Shown: positions 57,092 to 64,000 of the stretch, piece after piece
Layout: the number at the start of each line of letters is the position of its first letter
Position numbering within the stretch: position 1 is the stretch's first letter
Origin: Centroberyx gerrardi
Lineage: Eukaryota; Chordata; Actinopteri; Beryciformes; Berycidae
Direction: 5' to 3'
Assembly (NCBI RefSeq): GCF_048128805.1
Contig: NC_136008.1
Span: 17,845,572-17,909,571 of the forward strand
Length of the DNA stretch: 64,000 bases
Translations under genes and position numbers: made by a program
The notes under the pieces: generated by a model
What the model was told of the DNA's origin: nothing
The model's input: only the letters and a program-made list of their open reading frames with translations
Database searches by the model: none

Positions 57092-58860
57092 GACACTTTA
57101 AGGGGAGGCATCATATAACAGGAATTTTGCTTAGAGAAGACCAATAAAACAAATTTATATTCAATATATTCTATGACTCATTTCACAAAGTTAATCCCAA
57201 AATGCTGCTTAACTTAAAACAATAAGTTTGTAAATTAACCAATCACCTTTGAAAATAAACGGCAAACAGATGAGCAAGCACAGCGTCCCTTGTTGACTAG
57301 TCTATAGGGGAGTTTGAGAGAAAAAAAACTGACACCAAAGGTTCCCACTTGTTTGTTGTGTAAGGAAATCAAACATGTAATCCTCAGGTTTTACAGAGTA
57401 ATGCTCCCCCTAGTTAATGCCGCGTTCACATTATGTCATGTTTACCCTAAATACAACCTGCCGTCACGTCAACCTCCTATAATAATTACAAGAGGGACGT
57501 GGGAACCTTTCGTGGGCTCCGATTTCTTCCACTTGGTGTCATGAATTGCGGAGGTGTGTCAACACAAGTGGTAAACACTGCTGCGAATCCACAGATGTCG
57601 GCAGTGCAAGATGATATAAAACAAAATGATCAGTCCTATTCACAGTAATACGATCCAGTCTACTTACAAAAAGCAAGTAATGTCTGCTGCGATTCGTTTA
57701 AGGTTGATTTTAAATTCAGAAATACAAATTATTTTGAATGTGGGCGTTACCTGTACATGTAGTTGACAGTCAGCTTATAGTAACTAACTGGTAGTTTTAC
57801 CATCATGCTTTCTATGCAGTGGAGATTGAATTATTCTAGTTAAGATATTAAATCTCTTCATGAAAAGCTTTAACACCAGATCAAAAGGGAGAAAGCCATG
57901 ATCCAGGAAATTACATTTGACCCACACAAGGCTCCGATTTAAGTATGTTGTGGAAATACTAGCTTGCTTGTTATAGTGTGTGTGTTTGTGTGGCTCCCTG
58001 TGTTTGTGTGTGTGTGTCTATCCGTCCGTGTGGTGTGTGTTTATGTGGACGAGGGTCTTATTTATTTGACCCCCCAGGAAATAAAGCATCATACGATAGT
58101 CTTCACCTCCCCTCCAAGAGAGTTCATGTTGATAGTGTTTCTTAAACATGGAGCTGGATCCTGACTCTGTTTGTGTTGGGTCCCTGCATGACAACATTAA
58201 TCATATTAACCTATGTGTATGTTAAAGGGGAGAGACAAAGTTTCTTAAATTTGATTTGACTCAGAACCCGTGGTTCACACCCTTGTCTGATTAAATTAGG
58301 CTGTGTATACAACAGAGACATCATGTGGTTGCCTTTAGTGCTAGTATTTTTCATTTGTAGCAGATATTTCACCATATGGTGGGTGCTACACATTTGCACA
58401 CATTTCATCAGTCTTTTGATTTTAACAAGCAATACAAATGGCCCTTAGTCAGATTGTTACATTGAAAGTGTAAAAAATTGTAAAGGTACAAGACTGAAGA
58501 TGTGCAATATGGCCTTCAACAGAGACGGGGATTGTTATCAGCGATAAAGTCAGTGTGGATATAACACACTGTAGTTAGCAATAAGGAACAATGCATTGTA
58601 AAAATACTACTGTTAGACAGTATTATTGCCAGTATTTACCATCTAAATCATTTTAAAAAGAGATGGAATGATACCAACAGACAGAACAAGGAGATTAAGG
58701 AGAGAGACAGTGAAAGAGGGAGAGATGGTTAATCATGTGAGTTATTTCTGTCCTCTCTCCCTTTTCCCTCCTCTTCTCTTCATCTGCCTGATCTCCCCTC
58801 ACCATCACACAGTTGGCCCATCTGCTCTCTCTCTCCTCTCTCGCTCTCTCGCTCTCTCGC

Positions 58861-58899
<39 letters not shown>

Positions 58900-58978
58900 G
58901 TCTTTCTGTCCTCCCATCTCTCAAGTGCTGTAATAGAGCTGAGCATCTCCAGCATCTCTTGGAATGTGATGTATTTCA

Positions 58979-59024
<46 letters not shown>

Positions 59025-59483
59025 AGTGCGGCAGAGAGGTTGTTGTCACATCACTTAGTTAATGTCATACAGAGCCATATCTGCTTCCTGCTGGCCTGAC
59101 AGACACTGCACACCATCAGCCTCCCTGTGGAAATACTGCACTGTGTGTTTTCTCATATGCCTTTTTGTTACAGCAGGTAGATTGAGTTAACAAAGAGCAA
59201 TAGCTGTTAAATGTTTCATTTTTATAGTTTATTTATGTCTGTTTGTTTAGAGGATATCAGCCGCCACATTAAACACAGTGCGATTAAGGATTTGACAAAC
59301 TGTAAGTCTAGAATTGAATGCAGTGCTCTATTGTAAAATACAATGCAAAGGATGGAGAGGGTGGGTGGGGAGGTTTAAAGGCTTGATATAGAAGAGCCGA
59401 CTGATCTGAGACCCACAGAATGAGAGAAAGAGACTCAGGAACCCAGCTGATCAGACAGAGAGACTGATCACTTGAGAGAGAGC

Positions 59484-59515
<32 letters not shown>

Positions 59516-62017
59516 GACACAGCCCACGCCTGCATTCCTCCTTTCTGCCGGGCAGAGGTCATGTTCACACATTCACATACAGTGGAACAATAGCAGGCGA
59601 GTCTGGATGGGTCCACATTGTGTTTGGTTATATGTGTTCAGAATGACTGACAGCGTTTACTGTGGGACAGTATGGCAGCTGCTTTTCTATACTGTATATA
59701 TCTGTTTTTTTATTATTTGGTCATATAGTCCAAATGAGATTAGGAATCCCTCCCAGAGAAGCAGCATTAAAACAGACATAAAGGTTGCTGACAGTGTATA
59801 TAAACGCTGCAGACATTGTACATGAGCAAATTTACAATCAAACTCACATAAGGGCTAAGAGTAAAATGGAAATTGGCTACATAACTGAACAAAAGGCAGC
59901 GATCCAACAGCCAACCATCAGCATAAGGGGCCAAGCCTATATAAATCTTGGCTCAACAAAGCCTAGACTCTTTACTGAGTCCGCCTCAAGATCCTTCATA
60001 GTCAGCTTAAAAACTCAACAGGAGAAACCATTTCAGAAGCCATTTCAGTTTTAGTATAGTAAAATAGCTTTTTCAGTGTAATAGTGTGAAGTGGAGTGTA
60101 GACCTTGCTTTAAACTATGGCATAGGATGTTTTTTTTTTTTCTTTTTGTCACATGAAAAAAGCATTTTGTAAAGCTGACAATAGGCGTGCACCCATAAAA
60201 TGATGCTAAAATAACTATACAGTAGAGTTGGACTCAATTAGCGCTGACTGTACATATCAGACAATAATCTAAAATTTTAAAACATCAGACAAAAACCATC
60301 AGACTAGTCTAAATTACAGTATCCATTTATATCAGGTCCTCATTGACTAGATTTTATACCATTTCCTACATCTGTAATCTCAGGAAAGTTTCGTGTGAGT
60401 AGCCAGGCAAGTAAATGGACCAGTAGTTATGGTTTAAGACAGAGGAATGCAGTATTACACAAGCTTACATAACCACACACAGGGAATTTGGTTTCTCAGT
60501 GGGTTAGTGAGTCATTTAGTTGGTTGGTTGGTTAATAATAAATAGTAATCTTTATTTGTGTTGAGCTGTACAAAACGCAGTTACAAGGAACAACAAAGAC
60601 ATAAAATCAACAGTAAAAGTAATAAAACAGGTTAAGAAATACAGTATAAAGCAAGGCAAGAACCAAAAAGAACCAACAACAACTCATAAAGGTAAATGCA
60701 TAAAAGCAAGTCTATAAAAATGAGTTTTAAGAAGTGATTTGAAAGACTATATTATTTGAAAGATTACAGATTTATCCAGTATAAGCTGGCAGGCCTGTTA
60801 CCAGTTTGCCTCATACCGTGTTTTAGAGTTTTAACAGGTCAATGATTATCAAAATGTATGATGAATGTCCCAGTGTTTCTCAAATTTTTCACAGTCTTTC
60901 ATTCTATTGACACATTTTTTCATATCCTTGACTTAGTCTGACCTTGAGAACGTCGTTAATTCAAACAAAATGATACTGTAACTGTTCAGTCCAGCTGCTC
61001 TTATCAGCTCAGCTAAGATAACTGAGGTCGGATCAGGTCAGCGCTCCTGAGTTTAATGCACGCTCAGCACAGGTGAGTTCAGCTCAGTGCAGCTTACTTC
61101 TGCTCACTTAACTTCAGTGTGCTTTAAGGTCAGTTCAGTTCAGTTGAAGAGTATGAATCAGCGCCATAGTCAGCTTTTTGGCCCAGATGGCCTCTGGGTA
61201 AAATGATCACACATTCACTGAGTTGTTTAAATAACTCCCCACTGCACTGAGTGAGGAGTCAGGAATTTGACTCTGACCCATGACCAGTGTATAAACTAAT
61301 CAACAGCAGAGAGATCAATCTCCTGCACACGCTGTTCATGTCCTGTAAGAGCTGTACTCCGTGTTACAGGTAAATTAAATTAAGTGAAAAAGGAGCATCA
61401 TGGTGGCTTAGTGGGCTAAGGCGTATACTGTATACTCATGACATCATAATTTTGAATCCATCTCCTGATGCTTTGTCACATGTCATCCTCTCTCTCTCTC
61501 TCTCTCTACCTCCTTTTCTCTCTTTCTTAACAATTTTGTCTCCTTAAGCAGAGACATCATAGAAAATAACTTTTAAAATAACATTCCTTAAAACAGTTTA
61601 GCTTCCTTAGTGCCACAGCTAGGGTTACTCAAATCTTTTGGGTCTGTCATGTATGAATTTCTAGCAATGACATGAGATTTAAAATGAAATTAAAGTGTCC
61701 CTCTCCTCCCCTCCCCTCCCTCTCTCTTATGCTCTTTTTCTCCCTCACTCTTTTTTCTTTCTGTCTCTTGCTCTGCTGCACCCTCCATCTGTTTCTTTTC
61801 TCCCCCTCTCTGTTTCTTCCTCACCAGTGACCAACAAGCACCACTTTGTCGACGGGGCCCTGCTCTACCAGTTCAGGATGAACTTCCGTCGCCGGCGGCG
61901 ATTGATTGAGCTTCTTAACGAGCGCGGCCGCAGCATCCCAGAGAGCCACGACAGCCCCTTCTGTCTGCGCAAGCAGAACTCAGACGGAGGCAACACCAGC
62001 TTCCTCTCAGGTAGAGA

Positions 62018-62065
<48 letters not shown>

Positions 62066-62426
62066 GGACATGGTCACACTGCTGAAATAAAATGCTTAAA
62101 TGATTAGTTGATTAATTGATTAGGGGATTGACAGAAAATTCATCCATTATAATTTTGATAATCAGTTAATCATTTTAGTCATTTATCAAGTACAAACTAC
62201 CAAATGTTTTCTGGTTACAGCTTCACAAATGCTAAGATTTGCTTACTTTTCTCCATTTTATATTATTAATTTGGTGTTTTTTGGCTACTGGTCAGACCAG
62301 CCTAACCCTCGTGATGGACATCTCTCGTTGTTTTTGACATTTTATAGACTAAATGGTCAATCAATAATGGAAATAATCGTTAGTTGTAGCCCTAGTCACA
62401 CTGACTGACACACACACACATACACA

Positions 62427-62465
<39 letters not shown>

Positions 62466-62759
62466 CTTTAATTTAGTTTAATTTAGATAGTTCACTTATC
62501 TGTACAGTGATAATACCCAATTTTAGGAATACAAAGAGGAGCTGAAGATACCTGTTTCGTAATTAAAGTCAATTGATAACTTTACATGTTTTGATATGTT
62601 CATATATTGACGCTTCTTTGTACTTTTTACTGAAGTATTTTTCTTTCTTTTGCTGTTTTCATTAAATGGATGAAATTATTTCCCTTGCACCCTTGATTCT
62701 TCCTTCTAGGCAAACATCACACAGTGACATATTTACTCCTTTTGCCTTATCTTCAGTAG

Positions 62760-62802
<43 letters not shown>

Positions 62803-63153
62803 CTGGTGTCCTTGGTGTTCTCTGTGAGAGGGACGTTAACAGAGCGGAGCTATTCGTGTTGCTAGGCAGAAGAACAGTGTAACATGGCCAGAAGTGCTGA
62901 ATCCGGTTCTTCAACATCACATCATTCTGTTGACTTTACCTCCAGGAAGAAAATGTAGCAATTTGCAATTTCAGCTCAGCTTCAGCTTTTATTTGGGTTC
63001 ATTCAATTCAGATCATGCCTAATTATATTCTTAGTTTTAGTAGAAGATTAATTGCTGTAATGCACTATAGAAATGTCTGTATGGGGCGTTCTGTGGCTCA
63101 GTGGATGTTGGGCTAGACATGCATGTAATACCTCTTTGACCTTACATACACAG

Positions 63154-63190
<37 letters not shown>

Positions 63191-63582
63191 GTAGACGACA
63201 GCCCCACTACTCTTTTCCTCCTGTACAGTGCATTCACCTACTGGTGCGACCAGTAATTGCTTCAATAAATCGTGTTAAATTAATTCTAGTCTTTCCTCTA
63301 CTTTGTCTCTTTCCCTCCCTCGCCCCTCTCTCTCTTTCTTTCCCGCTCACTTTTTGTCTTTGTCTCTGTCCCATCTTTGTCTCCTCACCCTGCCTCTCTC
63401 TCTCTCTCTCTCCCTCTCTCTCTCTCTCTGTCTGTCTGTCCCAGTGAGTCCCACTAAAGAGATAAAGGTGGTGGTCGGCGCCCGTCGCAGCAGCATGAGC
63501 AGCAGCTGTGGCAGCAGCGGTTACTACAGCAGCAGTCCTACGCTCAGCAGCAGCCCACCTGTCCTCTGTAACCCCAAGTCTG
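42071..63582 (+). CDS. deptor: DEP domain-containing mTOR-interacting protein (5' six exons)
   Basis: Endogenous inhibitor of mTORC1 and mTORC2. Exons: 42071-42156, 45450-45628, 46594-46717, 55936-56114, 61828-62010, 63445-63582; phases join to 296 residues. Exon 1 gives LERMAEVLVTGEQLR, identical to human DEPTOR from memory. DEP1 covers about residues 28-115 (DRRHHLRTYPNCFVAKELID), DEP2 about 135-210 (ERTLVASEFVDWLLQEGE). The linker carries FRMNFRRRRRLIELLNER, HDSPFCLRKQN and SSGYYS at 274-279, the beta-TrCP degron (SSGYFS in human) that couples growth signals to DEPTOR destruction. The C-terminal PDZ domain, which binds the mTOR FAT domain, is encoded beyond the window. The ATG at 42071 has G at -3 and +4, but an upstream in-frame start after a leader splice is possible. 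The human N-terminal Gly/Ser extension is absent. Confidence 0.95.
43575..43740 (-). repeat. Retroposon end, (AATTC)n + GGCTTTATTGGCGTGAAATT
   Basis: A short CAATT repeat, then TTGGCTTTATTGGCGTG, then ATTGCCAAAGCATTAAGATA. This is a frequent fish repeat read from its tail. Confidence 0.6.
43750..43807 (+). repeat. (ATCT)n microsatellite
   Basis: Tetranucleotide ATCT with GTCT variants over about 58 bp. Confidence 0.9.
44665..44717 (+). repeat. Retroposon 3' tail (CGCTTTGGATAAAAGCGTCT)
   Basis: TACGTCGCTTTGGATAAAAG, then CGTCTGCCAAATGGGAAATT with GTAAATTGTAA. This highly conserved tail ends many fish LINE/SINE copies. The body upstream is not recognisable. Confidence 0.75.
45450..45628 (+). 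CDS. deptor: deptor coding exon 2 (DEP1)
   Basis: Acceptor gttttgcag, donor gtaagg. It encodes LRLHEGKVIKDRRHHLRTYP, NCFVAKELIDWLIEHKEASD and IIQKLLDQSIIHH, near-identical to human DEP1. A (TG)n tract begins 11 bases into the intron. Confidence 0.97.
45640..45681 (+). repeat. (TG)n microsatellite at deptor exon 2 donor
   Basis: About 20 TG units just downstream of the splice donor. Confidence 0.97.
45783..45819 (+). repeat. Poly-C tract
   Basis: About 37 bases of C with two A interruptions; length is likely to be unstable or mis-sequenced. Confidence 0.95.
46594..46717 (+). CDS. deptor: deptor coding exon 3 (end of DEP1)
   Basis: Acceptor gtgttttcag, donor gtacgg. It encodes VCDEHREFKDMKLFYRFRKD and then DGTFPLDSEAKVFMRGQRIY plus EK, closing DEP1. 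The Lys codon is split across the next intron. Confidence 0.95.
48201..48253 (+). repeat. (CT)n-(CA)n compound microsatellite
   Basis: Short CT run continuing into about 20 CA units. Confidence 0.95.
48360..48458 (+). repeat. (CA)n microsatellite, about 100 bp
   Basis: CA repeat with CATA and CGCG interruptions at the left end. Confidence 0.96.
51690..51740 (+). repeat. Retroposon 3' tail (GGGCTATACAAATGAACTTG)
   Basis: AAAGCCCTTGGAGACTCTGA followed by GGGCTATACAAATGAACTTG and a GACTTGAC tail, a common end of fish retroposons. Confidence 0.5.
55936..56114 (+). CDS. deptor: deptor coding exon 4 (DEP2)
   Basis: Acceptor tctccatag, donor gtgagg. It encodes LMNTENNLLQTREEEGGTFE, RTLVASEFVDWLLQEGEMAT and AEQLGRRLLEHGIIQH, matching human DEP2. 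Confidence 0.96.
57023..57087 (+). repeat. (CA)n microsatellite
   Basis: Perfect CA repeat of about 64 bp. Confidence 0.97.
58824..59022 (+). repeat. (CT)n and (CA)n microsatellite pair
   Basis: CT repeat with CGCT interruptions at 58824-58899, then 80 bp of ordinary sequence, then a perfect (CA)n at 58979-59022. Confidence 0.95.
60535..60740 (-). repeat. Retroposon end (AATAAT tail, CTTTATTTGTGTTGAGCTG)
   Basis: TAATAATAAATAGTAATC then TTTATTTGTGTTGAGCTGTA, AAAACGCAGTTACAAGGAAC and long A-rich words. Reverse-complement 3' end of a common teleost retroposon. Confidence 0.5.
61828..62010 (+). CDS. deptor: deptor coding exon 5 (end of DEP2 and basic linker)
   Basis: Acceptor cctcaccag, donor gtagag. 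It encodes VTNKHHFVDGALLYQFRMNF, then RRRRRLIELLNERGRS and HDSPFCLRKQNSDGG. A (CA)n tract starts 8 bases into the intron. Confidence 0.96.
62019..62062 (+). repeat. (CA)n microsatellite at deptor exon 5 donor
   Basis: About 22 CA units, 8 bases inside the intron. Confidence 0.97.
62097..62395 (-). mobile_element. Non-autonomous hAT-like element, percomorph type
   Basis: Read on the - strand it begins CTAGGGCTACAACTAACGAT and is followed by TATTTCCATTATTGATTGAC. The + strand end has TGATTAGTTGATTAATTGAT. Internal words such as CAGCTTCACAAATGCTAAGA and TGACATTTTATAGACTAAAT match a very abundant spiny-rayed fish repeat known to me. No coding capacity. Confidence 0.7.
63158..63187 (+). repeat. 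(TG)n microsatellite
   Basis: About 15 TG units, 257 bp before deptor exon 6, complementary to (CA)n tracts at both ends of the neighbourhood. Confidence 0.97.
63445..63582 (+). CDS. deptor: deptor coding exon 6 (degron linker)
   Basis: Acceptor ctgtcccag, donor gtgaga. It encodes VSPTKEIKVVVGARRSSMSS, then SSGYYSSSPTLSSSPPVLCN and PKS. SSGYYS is the beta-TrCP phosphodegron (human SSGYFS). The PDZ exons must follow to the right. Confidence 0.96.
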
Positions 63583-64000
63583 GTGAGAGGACACACACAC
63601 ACACACACACACTCACAGTCTACTATGTGAAGGGCCTCTTAGCGTGATAAAGTGCCTTAGACATTTGACTGTGCTGTGAGTCTCAAAGGTCTCCTCTTGT
63701 ATTGAAAAATGTCTCCTGCAGAGTGTGTGTGTGTGTGTGTATGCAGATGCAGATGCGTGTGTTTAGAGAAAGAGAGAGACAGATGTGGAGGATCCAGCGA
63801 CAGTCATATGTTATACAAGAACTACTATATGTTGTTTCAATTCGTTTTTAGGTGGTGTTTGTTCATTTTAGTTTAGGTATCAAATTTAACAAATGTTTAG
63901 TTTAGTTTTTATTTTGTTTTTTGTTTTTATAATGATCATGTTGAATATTGCCATTTGGGCATAGTGCAGTAGGTTAATGTACAGTATTGATAATGTATTG
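63583..64000 (+). other. deptor intron 6, left part
   Basis: (CA)n at 63591-63612 starts 8 bases after the donor. A short TG tract lies at 63722-63740. No further exon before the window ends. Confidence 0.8.

Larger units (their letters stand above)
56115..61827 (+). other. deptor intron 4 (5.7 kb)
   Basis: Contains (CA)n at 57023-57087, (CT)n at 58824-58899, (CA)n at 58979-59022, (GA)n at 59475-59513 and the retroposon end at 60535-60740. No additional exon seen. Confidence 0.65.
62011..63444 (+). other. deptor intron 5
   Basis: 1.4 kb made largely of repeats: (CA)n 62019-62062, DNA-transposon remnant 62097-62395, (CA)n 62407-62461, (CA)n 62766-62799, (TG)n 63158-63187 and (CT)n 63392-63430 leading to the acceptor. 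Confidence 0.75.

Noticed and set aside
58695..59018. Arg-Glu-rich - strand frame
   Set aside because: Arises from the (CT)n tract read on the other strand; no independent support.

Overview
The window is vertebrate nuclear DNA, almost certainly from a ray-finned (teleost) fish. It has short exons with GT-AG introns of 0.1-9 kb. Long (CA)n, (TG)n and (CT)n microsatellites are very dense, and the dispersed repeats are of types familiar from teleost, especially percomorph, genomes. There is no operon, CRISPR array, phage or bacterial feature. All three protein-coding genes lie on the + strand and are split, so coding regions were rebuilt exon by exon from splice sites, reading phase and recalled family similarity. 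No alignment was run.

Layout. (1) 1-1650: 5'-truncated, inactivated non-LTR retrotransposon on the - strand, inside a lars2 intron. (2) 1686-9561: last eight coding exons of lars2, mitochondrial leucyl-tRNA synthetase, with the KMSKS loop and the anticodon-binding domain; its 5' part lies left of the window. (3) 9.7-15.6 kb: spacer with dispersed repeats, then the limd1 5' region. (4) 15642-33738: a complete eight-exon coding sequence for limd1 (641 aa), an Ajuba-family adaptor with a long disordered N-terminus and three C-terminal LIM domains. (5) 33.7-42 kb: 3'UTR and spacer containing a well-formed tRNA-Arg(ACG) gene on the - strand with a pol III terminator, two promoter-like patches and several repeats. 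(6) 42071 to beyond the right edge: first six coding exons of deptor, the mTOR inhibitor with two DEP domains and a beta-TrCP-type degron linker; the PDZ exons lie outside.

The genes are separately transcribed and are not a functional unit. lars2 charges mitochondrial tRNA-Leu, limd1 is a cytoplasmic/nuclear scaffold (Hippo, VHL-PHD2 and miRNA silencing in mammals), and deptor restrains mTORC1/2. From memory of the human map, LARS2-LIMD1 adjacency matches human 3p21.31, whereas DEPTOR is on human 8q24, so the limd1-deptor junction is a lineage-specific arrangement.

I found no convincing new biological system. The observations most worth a second look are complementary (TG)n/(CA)n tracts hugging exons of all three genes, a possible spliced upstream start for deptor that stays in frame, an intron-retention form of limd1 that would swap its LIM domains for a hydrophobic tail, and a tandemly duplicated ATTGG/CTTGGTAG promoter-like array near the tRNA gene.
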